This document shows, one piece after another, positions 17,243-25,265 of a DNA stretch of 46,595 bases (positions within the stretch are counted from its first letter, which is position 1; each line of letters begins with the position of its first letter). A program made the position numbers and the translations under genes. Location: assembly GCA_945874455.1 (NCBI GenBank), contig CAMCHO010000014.1:1-46595 (forward strand), in the 5' to 3' direction. The stretch comes from Opitutus sp. GAS368 (lineage in GTDB: Bacteria; Verrucomicrobiota; Verrucomicrobiia; Opitutales; Opitutaceae). Below the pieces are notes generated by a model, which worked only from the letters and a program-made list of their open reading frames with translations, searched no databases and was not told the DNA's origin.

Positions 17243-17545
17243 ACGACGAAGACATAGCAGGTCGGCGTGGGATTGGGCAGAAGTTAATCCGCATCCAAGG
17301 ACTCGGCCAAAAATAAATCGGCAAATCGGCTGGGCCCTCAGGGCCTGAAATCGAGATTTACCGCTGGGGAGTGCTATCTGCACTCAGCGATCGACGGCAT
17401 AGCCATGGCTGAGTTGAGTGCAGAATGAACGGGGATCGTCAGGCAACGGGGGAAAATAAAAACTCAGTGATTTCACCGAGCAACGGAGAGGCACGGAGTT
17501 AAGCCTGTTAATCTGGGGAATCCTCTCTAGAACCAAAACCAACGT
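17243..17545. other. Intergenic region with inverted repeat and a 9-base-periodic motif
   Basis: No gene seen in 303 bases. It contains CTGCACTCA (17378-17386) and TGAGTGCAG (17415-17423), a perfect 9-bp inverted repeat. A second, nested pairing is possible between ACTCAGC and GCTGAGT. Further on, a 9-base-periodic CGGAG-type stretch occupies about 17474-17500. It lies between divergent genes and probably holds the promoter of the Gfo/Idh/MocA gene. Confidence 0.6.
17378..17423. promoter_or_regulatory. Nested inverted repeat upstream of the Gfo/Idh/MocA gene
   Basis: The outer arms CTGCACTCA/TGAGTGCAG are exact with a 28-base loop. Because ACTCAGC and GCTGAGT also pair, the left arm has two competing partners. 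It sits 123 bases before the start codon at 17546. It could act as an RNA switch-like hairpin or an operator. Confidence 0.4.
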
Positions 17546-18538
17546 ATGTTTTCCAAGCCCACGAAAAAAATCCGCTGCGGGGTCGTCGGTGTTGGCTCCT
17601 TAGGTCAGCACCACGCGCGGATCTACGCGGCTCTACCCGGTGCGGAGTTGGCCGGTATTTTTGAGACGAGTGACGCGCGTGCGGCGGAGATTTGCGCGAA
17701 GTTTAACTGCCGGAGGTTTGCCACGCTGGAGGAGTTGGGCGCGGCGTGCGATGCCGTGTCCGTGGTCGTGCCGACGGATAAGCACGAGCAAGTGGCGTTG
17801 CCGCTGTTGGCGCAGGGGTGTCATTTACTGATTGAGAAACCGATCTGCGCCTCGCTGGAAGAAGCGGAGCGGGTGGTGGCGGCGGCTCGGGCGAAAAACT
17901 GCATCGTGCAAGTCGGGCACATCGAGCACTTCAATCCGGTGATGAGTTTTTTGGAGAAAGAAATCGATGAGCCGCGCTACATCACGGCGGAGCGCTTGGC
18001 TCCGTATCAACCGCGGGGGACCGAAGTGGGCGTGGTGCTCGATCTGATGATCCACGATATTGGCATTGTGTTGGCGCTCGTGAAGTCGCCGATCGCCAAG
18101 ATCGACAGTGTCGGTGTGACGGTACTTTCGAAGAGCGAAGATATCGCGAATGCGCGGATCCAGTTTGAGAATGGTTGCGTCGCGAATCTCAGTGCGAGCC
18201 GGATGAGCACGAAGAAAGCGCGGGAGATCCGGATTTTTCAGGGCAACGCCTACCTCTCGCTCGATTTCATGAATCAGGCCGGGCACTTGGTGAAGAAAAA
18301 CGACATCATCGCCTACGGAGTGAAAATGAAACTCGGGTTGGTCAAGGCGGGCGACTTGAGCGCGATTCCGGTGAAGCAGATTCCGATTGAGAAAGGGGAG
18401 CCCCTGGCGCTCGAGCTGGCGCACTTCGTCGAGAGTGTGGGGGCGGCGAAGCAGCCGAAGGTGGGCGCGGCGCTGGGGACGAGCGCGCTGGAAGTGGCGA
18501 TCACGATCACGGAGCAGATTCGCGCGGGAGAAAAATGA
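17546..18538 (+). CDS. Gfo/Idh/MocA family oxidoreductase
   Basis: NAD(P)-dependent sugar dehydrogenase, 330 residues. The Rossmann signature CGVVGVGSLGQHHARIY spans 11-27 and the catalytic Lys is in IEKPIC (about 96-101). The C-terminal domain has VVLDLMIHDIGIVLAL (Asp166, His170), the usual substrate-binding signature, and beta-sheet segments such as NGCVANLSASR. It lies 46 bases upstream of lpxB on the same strand. In some bacteria (for example Acidithiobacillus ferrooxidans) a family member, GnnA, next to lpxA/lpxB oxidises UDP-GlcNAc at C3 for a diamino lipid A. That role is possible here, but no GnnB aminotransferase lies in the window. Confidence 0.87.
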   Translation: MFSKPTKKIRCGVVGVGSLGQHHARIYAALPGAELAGIFETSDARAAEICAKFNCRRFATLEELGAACDAVSVVVPTDKHEQVALPLLAQGCHLLIEKPICASLEEAERVVAAARAKNCIVQVGHIEHFNPVMSFLEKEIDEPRYITAERLAPYQPRGTEVGVVLDLMIHDIGIVLALVKSPIAKIDSVGVTVLSKSEDIANARIQFENGCVANLSASRMSTKKAREIRIFQGNAYLSLDFMNQAGHLVKKNDIIAYGVKMKLGLVKAGDLSAIPVKQIPIEKGEPLALELAHFVESVGAAKQPKVGAALGTSALEVAITITEQIRAGEK

Positions 18539-18552
18539 AACATATTTTGAAA

Positions 18553-18579
18553 CGCGGAGGGCGCGGAGGACGCGGAGCA
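18553..18579 (+). repeat. Three tandem 9-base CGCGGAGNN units before lpxB
   Basis: CGCGGAGGG, CGCGGAGGA and CGCGGAGCA follow each other without a gap. The GGAG of the last unit is 7 bases before the lpxB ATG, exactly where a ribosome binding site should be, so the repeat appears to supply the Shine-Dalgarno sequence. A looser 9-base-periodic version occurs at about 17474-17500. Confidence 0.75.
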
Positions 18580-18584
18580 AGCGA

Positions 18585-19742
18585 ATGAGCGGACTGCCGT
18601 TGCCGTTTCGATTACCGCCGCCGGTGGGCGGGCGCGTGGATGTGCTGATCGTTGCGGGCGAACACTCTGGTGATGAGCACGGGGCCCGGATGATTCGGGC
18701 GTTGCGCGCGAAGCAACCGGGGCTCGCGGTTGCGGCGCTCGGCGGGCCGGCATTGGCAGGCGCCGGGGCGCAGGTGCTGCACGATCTCACCTCGTCATCG
18801 GTGGTGGGGCTGGTGGAGGTGTTAAAAAATTATTCGTTTTTCCGGGCGTTGTTCGAAGAGACGCTGCGGTGGATCGCTGAGCACCGGCCGGGCGCGGTGT
18901 GTTTCGTGGACTATCCGGGGCTGAACCTCCGTTTGGCGGCGGCGCTGCGGGAGCGCGGACTGTCGGTGAAGGGCGGCGGAAAAATCAAAACGCTCTTCTA
19001 CATCTCACCGCAGATCTGGGCATGGAAGGCGGGGCGGCGTTTCGCGATGGCGCGTGACCTCGACGCGATGGCGGTGATTTTTCCGTTCGAGGTTAAGTGT
19101 TACGCGGATACCGCGTTGCCCGTGGAGTTTGTCGGGCATCCGTTCGTGGCGCCGGGGCACGCGGCACCGGTGAGCTATGATCCGGCGGGGCCGGTGCTGC
19201 TCTTGCCGGGGAGTCGGAAGCAGGCGGTCGGACGGATTTTTCCGGCGCTGCTGGCGGGGTTTGCGGAGTTTACGCGCGAGCGGCCGGGGGCGGAGGCGGT
19301 GGTGCTTTATCCGAGCGACGAAATCCTCGCGGTGCTGCGGGCGGCGAATCCGCCGCAGAATGTGCGGTGTCGAAGAATGGGCGGGGCGGTCGCGGCGTCG
19401 GCCGTGCTCACGTCGAGCGGGACGATGTCGATGCACTGTGCGCTCGCGGGCATCCCGGGCGCGATCGCCTATCGGGCGAACTGGCTGACTTATCTCTTGG
19501 GGAAAATGCTCGTGAAGATCGAGTATCTCGGCATCGCCAATCTTTTGTTGGAGGAGCCGATGTATCCCGAATTTATCCAAGGGGCCGCGCGAGCAGACGC
19601 GCTGGCGGCTCAGCTTCGCGCGTGCCTGCATGATCCGGCGCGAACGCAGCGGACGGCGGAGCAGGCCGGGCGGCTGCGGGAATTGTTGAACGTGCCGGCG
19701 AGTGGCACGGCGGCGGAATGGCTGGCGCGCATGATTCCGTGA
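18585..19742 (+). CDS. lpxB: Lipid-A-disaccharide synthase
   Basis: LpxB, 385 residues, a GT19 glycosyltransferase condensing UDP-2,3-diacylglucosamine with lipid X in lipid A synthesis at the inner membrane. Family motifs are VDVLIVAGEHSGDEHGARMI (about 17-36), FVDYPGLNLRLA, YISPQIWAWKAGR, FPFEVKCY with FVGHPFV, LLLPGSRKQAVGRIFPAL and TSSGTMSMHCALAGIPGAIAYR near the C-terminus. Length is normal (about 380). The ATG at 18585 is preferred because upstream in-frame residues are Arg-rich and antisense-like, and because the repeat-derived GGAG sits at the right distance. Its presence shows that the organism makes lipopolysaccharide. Confidence 0.95.
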   Translation: MSGLPLPFRLPPPVGGRVDVLIVAGEHSGDEHGARMIRALRAKQPGLAVAALGGPALAGAGAQVLHDLTSSSVVGLVEVLKNYSFFRALFEETLRWIAEHRPGAVCFVDYPGLNLRLAAALRERGLSVKGGGKIKTLFYISPQIWAWKAGRRFAMARDLDAMAVIFPFEVKCYADTALPVEFVGHPFVAPGHAAPVSYDPAGPVLLLPGSRKQAVGRIFPALLAGFAEFTRERPGAEAVVLYPSDEILAVLRAANPPQNVRCRRMGGAVAASAVLTSSGTMSMHCALAGIPGAIAYRANWLTYLLGKMLVKIEYLGIANLLLEEPMYPEFIQGAARADALAAQLRACLHDPARTQRTAEQAGRLRELLNVPASGTAAEWLARMIP

Positions 19743-19905
19743 GGCCGGGTCAACGGTGAGGGGGCACGGTGTTTCATGCTGATGTTCGTTCGTTGCGGCG
19801 GTGACGCGCCGGCATGACGACGGTGTGCGCATGAAGTGCAGCTGCCGGCGATGGGCGAAGGTAAGGCCGCCCAACAGAGCAACGCGCTAAGCCTGCCTCG
19901 GCGAA

Positions 19906-21006
19906 TCAGTCCGCACGTTGGTGCGTCGGGTGGGGCAGGGCAGGACCGGGATCCGCGGTGGGAGCCGGCGCCAAGGCGAGGACTTGCGCCTCGACCTGTT
20001 TCCAGAGGAGATCTGCTTTTTCGGCGACGATGGCGCGGGCCTTGACGAGTTCGGTGACGCGGGCGGCGCGGTTTTCCTCGGCGATCGTCGCGAGGTCGTC
20101 GAGATTGTAGAGGAAGACATTGTCGAGCTGCGCGACCGTCGGCTCGACATCGCGCGGGAGAGCCAGATCGATGAAGAACAACGGACGAGCAGGGCGCTTG
20201 CGAATGGCGGAGGCGGCAGCGGCGAGCGACACGACGGCCTCAGGCGCGGAGGTGGCGCACACGACGACATCGAATTCACTGAGCCGAGCGTTGGTTTGCT
20301 CAAATGGCATGGCGCTCCCGCTGAGAGCCGTCGCCAGCTCCATGGCGCGTTCAAATCTCCGGCTAGCCACGGTGAGGGCGGCCGCGCCGCGGCTTTGAAA
20401 CGCTTTGGCCGTTTTTTCGCCGATGTCGCCCGCGCCGATGAGGAGAATACGAGCCTCGGCGAGTTCGCCGAAAATGGTGAGCGCGAGGTCAACGGCGACA
20501 TTAGCGACGCTGACTTGGCCGGTCGTAATGGCGGTCGTGGAGCGGACGTGCTTGGCGGCTTGGAAGCCTTTTTGAAACAGACGATTCAGCACCGGTCCGG
20601 TGGAGCGTCGGGCTTGCGCCGTGGCGTAGGCGTCTTTGACCTGACCGAAAATCTCGGTTTCACCGATCATCTGAGAGTCGAGACCGGCTGCGACCTCGAG
20701 CAAGTGTTGGACGGCGTCGCGGCCGCTGAGGCTCAGGCGGATGGTGTCGAAGACGTCGGGATCGAAATTTTGGCGGGCGCAAAAGGTCGCCGAGACGCGG
20801 GCGGCGGTTTCCGGATGCGACGCTACGCCGTAAAACTCGATGCGGTTACACGTGCTGAGCATCGTGAACTCGTGGAGACCGGCGATGCCGGCGAGTTCCC
20901 CGCGGAGGGCTTCCGCCGCTTCGACGGCGAGGGAAAGTTTTTCCCTCACCTCCAGCGGGGCACGATGGTGGGTGGCCCCAATGACAAAAAATCCCGCAGT
21001 GTTCAT
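19906..21006 (-). CDS. hemA: Glutamyl-tRNA reductase
   Basis: HemA, 366 residues, reduces glutamyl-tRNA(Glu) to glutamate-1-semialdehyde, the first step of C5-pathway tetrapyrrole synthesis. The catalytic domain begins FFVIGATHHRAPLEVREKLS and has the nucleophile Cys53 in MLSTCNRIEFYG. GLDSQMIGETEIFGQVKDAY is the next signature, and the NADPH site GAGDIGEKTAKA is at about 191-202. The C-terminal dimerisation helix is short, so the protein is about 50 residues below the usual 415-430, and ends in a Pro/Ala-rich tail. The start overlaps the stop of the upstream HemX-like gene by 4 bp (ATGA), as in other hemX-hemA pairs. Confidence 0.95.
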   Translation of the reverse strand: MNTAGFFVIGATHHRAPLEVREKLSLAVEAAEALRGELAGIAGLHEFTMLSTCNRIEFYGVASHPETAARVSATFCARQNFDPDVFDTIRLSLSGRDAVQHLLEVAAGLDSQMIGETEIFGQVKDAYATAQARRSTGPVLNRLFQKGFQAAKHVRSTTAITTGQVSVANVAVDLALTIFGELAEARILLIGAGDIGEKTAKAFQSRGAAALTVASRRFERAMELATALSGSAMPFEQTNARLSEFDVVVCATSAPEAVVSLAAAASAIRKRPARPLFFIDLALPRDVEPTVAQLDNVFLYNLDDLATIAEENRAARVTELVKARAIVAEKADLLWKQVEAQVLALAPAPTADPGPALPHPTHQRAD

Positions 21007-21857
21007 GGCTGAGGCGCACCACTGAGCGGAGCGTGGGGCGCGGCGAGTGGGCGGCGGGAGTTAACCACCTCCAGAGAAAGCAGTGCCAGAGGGAAAATCA
21101 GGAGGCACGTCAGGGCGAAACGTCGCGCGAGGAGGCGCCCGCCAAGCCTGAGGCCAAGGGTGATCGCGTAGGCCGTCCACACGGCGACGGTGCAGAAAAT
21201 CTTCAAGGAGTTTGCGCTCGCAGTATCGCGGAGCCAATAGGCGGAGGCGACGGCGAGGGAGGTGGCGAGGATGGCCACACCCATGATGAGCAAGCGGACG
21301 CCGATATGATCAAGATCGATGATGGAAGGGAGGAACGACACCCAGCCGCCAAGGTGTTTCGATTTGAGCGAGTGGTTGCGCGCCAAAAACATGATGGAGG
21401 TGAGCGCGAGCAGCCCAAAGACTCCGTAGCTGAACACCGCGAGGGCGGCGTGCAGTTCGATCCAAGGATTGCCGCCGAAAATGTGCAGTCGCAGCGCCGG
21501 ATCCCACGCCGGAATGGCCAGCGACACGAGGGTGAGCGTGGCCGCGAGGCATGCCGTGAAGTAGCCGAGGAGGCTGGTGCGAAACGTGACGCCGATCACG
21601 AGGTAGAGCGTGATGGCGGACCACGCGGTGAACTGATAAATTTCTAAATTATTTCCGAGGGGGCAGCCTCCCACCGCCCGACCGCGCAGGCCGAGGCCGA
21701 CGAGCTGAAGTACGTAGCCAACGGCGATGAGGACATACATCGCTGCCCCCGACGGACGCCCGCCACGCAAAATTGAATACGTGCCCAATACGAACCCCGC
21801 CAAGTAGAAACCCGCAGCAGTCCACAACCACGCACGATCATTGAGTCCGGCAAACAT
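21003..21857 (-). CDS. HemX/CcsA-like cytochrome c assembly family membrane protein
   Basis: A 284-residue integral membrane protein with about eight hydrophobic segments, of the CcsA/CcmC/HemX superfamily. Segments such as LHAALAVFSYGVFGLLALTS, with a His near the start of a helix, and HIGVRLLIMGVAILATSLAV are typical of HemX/YpjD. The tryptophan-rich WWD haem-handling motif of true CcsA is not recognisable; the equivalent position reads SAYWLRDTASANSLK. The start at 21857 (MFAGLNDRAWLW) is preferred over 21893. It is upstream of and coupled to hemA, the Bacillus-like arrangement in which HemX affects HemA levels. Function as a haem or cytochrome c factor is inferred. Confidence 0.8.
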   Translation of the reverse strand: MFAGLNDRAWLWTAAGFYLAGFVLGTYSILRGGRPSGAAMYVLIAVGYVLQLVGLGLRGRAVGGCPLGNNLEIYQFTAWSAITLYLVIGVTFRTSLLGYFTACLAATLTLVSLAIPAWDPALRLHIFGGNPWIELHAALAVFSYGVFGLLALTSIMFLARNHSLKSKHLGGWVSFLPSIIDLDHIGVRLLIMGVAILATSLAVASAYWLRDTASANSLKIFCTVAVWTAYAITLGLRLGGRLLARRFALTCLLIFPLALLSLEVVNSRRPLAAPHAPLSGAPQP

Positions 21858-21994
21858 GGGGCGGGAAATTACAGTCGGTCGGGCGCGGAGCAAGACCGGT
21901 GAAGCGGCGGGGCGATATTGTGGGCCCTGCCTTGCGGCTTGCGCCGGGAGAGGGACGATCTTTCTTAATGCGCAGCAATACTCGCTATCTTCCC

Positions 21995-23863
21995 ATGAAA
22001 AACCTCGTCACTGGCACCGGAGCCACCCTCGTTGCGATCGCCCTTGCGGCGACCGCGTTTGCACAAAATCGCACGTTCTCAAATCAATATTCGTTCGGCG
22101 ACAGCCTGAGCGACAGCGGCAACCTATTTGCCGCGACGAGTGCTCTGGGTGCGCCGAGTCCGCCGCCGCCTTATTTTCAAGGAAGGTTTTCGAACGGCCG
22201 CGTGTTTACTGAGCTTTTGGGTAACTCGCTGGCGCTGACGGTGACGGCGCCTGCCAGTGTAAAGAGCAGTCTGAATTTTGCGTTTGGCGGAGCGACTGCC
22301 GGCGGGTCGAGCACCCTGCCTCCTGCGATGGCGATCCAGCTGGGACTTTTCCAAGCCCGAGCCATTGCGCCGGTAAAAACTGATTTGTTTACGGTGCTCT
22401 TCGGCGCGAACGACCTGATTCCGGTGCTCACGTCCCCGGCGACCGCGGCGAATCCGACTAACATTGACACGGCGGGGTTCAATGCCGCCGTCACCGTTGC
22501 GAACGGCGTGCAAACGCTGGTCGGCCTCGGGGCGAAGACTATCGTCATCGGCGGTCTGCCCAACCTCGGAGCGACCCCGCGCTCGGTGGGGGCAGGCAGT
22601 ACGGGTATGGCCTTCGGTCTGCGGGCGACTACGGCCTTTAATAATGAGCTGACGTCTCGGCTGCGAACCATTGCGAGCGGTGCGGCGGCAGCGGACGTGA
22701 ACCTCGTCTACCTCGATTTACAGGGTGCGCTGGACCGAATCATTCTCGACCACAAGGCGCTTGGTTACACCAACGTCACGTCCTTTGTCATTGCGCCCGC
22801 GGCGGCCGGCGGTGGCGGCGATCCGAATAATTACGTTTTCTTTGACGACATCCATCCGACGGCGAAGACCCATGCGCTGCTGGCGAATGCGATCATTGAA
22901 ACGCTCAATCCCGAGCCCGTGATCGGTTTTTCCGGGTCGCTGGGGAGTGCGGCGCTGGCGCTCAAGGCTCTGGAGTCGAGCGCGGTGGATACGCGTGTCG
23001 GGCAGCTCGCGTCGTCGACGCGCGCGACCGGGCGCGCCGATGCCTATGCATCGTTCCATTACGGGGATGGCGAGCGGGCAGCGGACGGCTGGCAGAAGAC
23101 ATTTGCTTATACCGCGCAGGTGGTGACGGCGGGTGCCGATATGAAGGTGAGCGACGGTTTTCTCGCGGGAGCGGCGCTCAACCGTGGCCGCCTCAACGCG
23201 AAGCTCAGCGCCGCCGGTGGTGATTTCTCGATGGAAGATCTCACGGGACGGGCCTACGGGGTTTGGCGGGGTGGACCGGTCACGTTAGCCTTCGATGCCG
23301 CGTATGGCACGCTCGACGTGAAAGGCATCCATCGCACCTCGCGATTGGCCGGCTTCCAGACCCATGGCAAAACCAGCGGCTCGCATTGGGGTGCCGGGAT
23401 GAAGGCAATGTGGAGCGTGGAAAACGCCGGATTCCGTTTGCGCCCGTGGGCTGGCTTGCGCACGGAGCGGGTGAAGGTGGCTGGCTACACGGAAAAAGAC
23501 GTGCCGATGGTCGCGTTGGATTTCGACGGACAAGAAGCGAGGAGTTCCGCCGGCAGCGTGGGCCTCGATGTTGGCACGGACACGAAGCTGGCGGCGCACG
23601 AGCTGCATTTTGATTTCCGCGCTGCCTGGCACGGGGAAATGACGGACAAGAACCGGAGCGTGTCGGGCAAGTTGACCAACAACTTTACCCGGACAACGAC
23701 GATCAATGTCGTGGACGGCGATGGTAGTGGCTGGGAACTGGGGGGAGCGGCGACCCTCTTTTTTGCGAAAAACTGGAGCGCTTCGCTGGGTTATGCCGGC
23801 GATATTCGCAGCGGCGAAAAACTCGCGAGCCGCGTCGCGCTGTCGTTGCAGACTGGATTCTGA
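21995..23863 (+). CDS. GDSL esterase/lipase with autotransporter beta-barrel
   Basis: A 622-residue EstA-like outer-membrane protein. The signal peptide (1-23, ending TAFAQ) precedes the SGNH/GDSL esterase domain: block I YSFGDSLSDSGN with nucleophile Ser37, FAFGGATAGG, VLFGANDLIPV and the catalytic Asp-x-x-His in FFDDIHPTAKTH (about 285). From about residue 350 the sequence alternates in beta-strand style (AYGVWRGGPVTLAFDAAYGT) and ends in aromatic SLQTGF, as a type V autotransporter barrel should. The ATG at 21995 is chosen because a typical signal peptide begins there. It probably hydrolyses acyl esters on the cell surface. There is no obvious partner gene. Confidence 0.9.
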   Translation: MKNLVTGTGATLVAIALAATAFAQNRTFSNQYSFGDSLSDSGNLFAATSALGAPSPPPPYFQGRFSNGRVFTELLGNSLALTVTAPASVKSSLNFAFGGATAGGSSTLPPAMAIQLGLFQARAIAPVKTDLFTVLFGANDLIPVLTSPATAANPTNIDTAGFNAAVTVANGVQTLVGLGAKTIVIGGLPNLGATPRSVGAGSTGMAFGLRATTAFNNELTSRLRTIASGAAAADVNLVYLDLQGALDRIILDHKALGYTNVTSFVIAPAAAGGGGDPNNYVFFDDIHPTAKTHALLANAIIETLNPEPVIGFSGSLGSAALALKALESSAVDTRVGQLASSTRATGRADAYASFHYGDGERAADGWQKTFAYTAQVVTAGADMKVSDGFLAGAALNRGRLNAKLSAAGGDFSMEDLTGRAYGVWRGGPVTLAFDAAYGTLDVKGIHRTSRLAGFQTHGKTSGSHWGAGMKAMWSVENAGFRLRPWAGLRTERVKVAGYTEKDVPMVALDFDGQEARSSAGSVGLDVGTDTKLAAHELHFDFRAAWHGEMTDKNRSVSGKLTNNFTRTTTINVVDGDGSGWELGGAATLFFAKNWSASLGYAGDIRSGEKLASRVALSLQTGF

Positions 23864-23889
23864 AGAGTGGAGGCGGCTGACCGGCGCCG

Positions 23890-24690
23890 CTACTTTCGCG
23901 CCGCCCAGAAGCGGCATTCGTCGGAGAATGCGTGAACCGCCTTGGCCTCTTTCGCAATCGTGCGCCGGAGGCCGTCGAACTCATGGGTCCAGCCAGTCGC
24001 GGCGAGATCGGCGAGAATTTCGGCGCGATCAGGCAAGTGCATGAACGTGCGGCCAACACCGGACTCGTCGAAGTAACGATCGCCGAACTCGAGCAAGCGC
24101 GGGTCCTGTTCGCCACGGGACCAGCGCAGTTTTTCAAGACGCCATTGGGCGCGTTCGACGGGCGACGCGTTGCGATCATGAGTGGTGAAGAGGATCGGGG
24201 CACCCGGCACGCAGACGCGGTGCAGCTCGCGAAGTGCCGCGAGCCGATTTTCCCGACCGGGAATTTGCATCAGACCATTGAAGAGAAAAAAGGCGCCGGA
24301 AAAAGTGTCACGGATTACGTGACACTCGTGCAGGCGCGTGGCGTCGGCATGGAGGAAGCGGACGGCATGCGGGCCCTTGTCGGCGCCGCGCTCGGCGGCG
24401 AGGCTGCGGGCTTGGTCGACGAGTTCATCGGCAAAATCAAAGGCGGTGAGCGCGCGATAGCCGAGGGTCCAGAGCGCGATGCTCACGCGGCCGGCGCCGC
24501 AGCCGGCCTCGAGGAGCGGGGCGGAGCGGTCGGGAAAGAAGCGCTCGATGAGTTTGCGCTCGGAAGCCCAGAGACCGAGCTCGTGCGCGGCGCGAGTGTA
24601 GTGGACGACCGCGACGAGGTCGTTGAAATCGGCGCGGACGGTCGCGGCGGTTATTTTTTCCAACGCAGGCGGTGGACGGTCAGGTTGCAA
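23890..24690 (-). CDS. Class I SAM-dependent methyltransferase
   Basis: A 266-residue Rossmann-fold methyltransferase. The SAM-binding motif I is LLEAGCGAGRVSIAL (about 59-73), with the acidic motif II residue in LTAFDFADELVDQAR and the motif IV/post-I region FSGAFFLFNGLMQIPG and LRELHRVCVPGAPILFTTHD. Substrate is unknown; small-molecule methyltransferases of the UbiE type look similar. The predicted start is TTG at 24690 and the gene overlaps the Uma2 gene stop by 11 bp, so the pair is probably co-translated. A shorter start a few codons later (TTG before EKITAATV) is possible. Confidence 0.8.
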   Translation of the reverse strand: MQPDRPPPALEKITAATVRADFNDLVAVVHYTRAAHELGLWASERKLIERFFPDRSAPLLEAGCGAGRVSIALWTLGYRALTAFDFADELVDQARSLAAERGADKGPHAVRFLHADATRLHECHVIRDTFSGAFFLFNGLMQIPGRENRLAALRELHRVCVPGAPILFTTHDRNASPVERAQWRLEKLRWSRGEQDPRLLEFGDRYFDESGVGRTFMHLPDRAEILADLAATGWTHEFDGLRRTIAKEAKAVHAFSDECRFWAARK

Positions 24691-25234
24691 ACAGGGCGGA
24701 GACCGCGATCGTCAAGCCCGGGAGCAGCACGCTGGCGAACGACTGGCCGGGGCGGTGGGTCGCGGCGGGGGTGGCGGGGTTTTCGGTCAGGCGGTAGAGC
24801 GCGACCGTGCGCTGGGCGGGATCGACGATCCACATCTCCTCTACGCCGGTGCGGGCGTAGACGGAGCGCTTGATGCCCAAGTCGTATTTCTCGGTGGTCT
24901 TCGAGAGGATTTCCACGACGAGGTCGGGGGCACCCTCGATGCCGTGTTCCTTGATGATGGCCGTGTTTTCGCTCCGGATGAAAAAGAGATCGGGTTGGTA
25001 GATGTTGATGTCCGAGAGATGGACGTCGAGCGGGGCGATGAACAGGCGGCCGAGGGGATGCGTCTGCAAGTATCCACCGAGGAGGAGGTACAGCTTGCCT
25101 GCGATGTCTTGGTGAAACGAGCCGGGGGACGGGGCCACGATGAGGTCTCCTTCGATGAGTTGGTAGTTCGGTGCGCCGAACGGAATCGTGGCATACTCGT
25201 GACGCGTGATCGGGCGGGCGTGGGTCGAGCGCAT
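24680..25234 (-). CDS. Uma2 family (DUF820) restriction-endonuclease-like protein
   Basis: A 184-residue PD-(D/E)XK-fold protein of the Uma2/DUF820 family, common in cyanobacteria and verrucomicrobia and of unknown biological role. Typical segments: YQLIEGDLIVAPSPGSFHQD, the Pro-Asp of YQPDLFFI, LVVEILSKTTEKYDLGIKRS (the E-x-x-S-x-x-T-x-x-x-D-x-x-x-K active-site core) and EEMWIVDPAQRTV. All putative metal and Lys residues are present, so it may be an active nuclease or a degenerate nuclease-like protein. The start at 25234 (MRSTHARPI) is preferred over 25306, whose extra 24 residues lack similarity. Confidence 0.85.
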   Translation of the reverse strand: MRSTHARPITRHEYATIPFGAPNYQLIEGDLIVAPSPGSFHQDIAGKLYLLLGGYLQTHPLGRLFIAPLDVHLSDINIYQPDLFFIRSENTAIIKEHGIEGAPDLVVEILSKTTEKYDLGIKRSVYARTGVEEMWIVDPAQRTVALYRLTENPATPAATHRPGQSFASVLLPGLTIAVSALFAT

Positions 25235-25265
25235 GGCGGATCGTTGCGGCGGCGGGCCGGAAACG

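Noticed and set aside
15947-17257. A 436-codon plus-strand frame over the DUF1080 gene and the dehydrogenase relic
   Set aside because: Antisense shadow; the minus-strand reading has clear family motifs, this one none.
19918-21012. A 364-codon plus-strand frame opposite hemA
   Set aside because: Antisense of hemA, which has all catalytic motifs.
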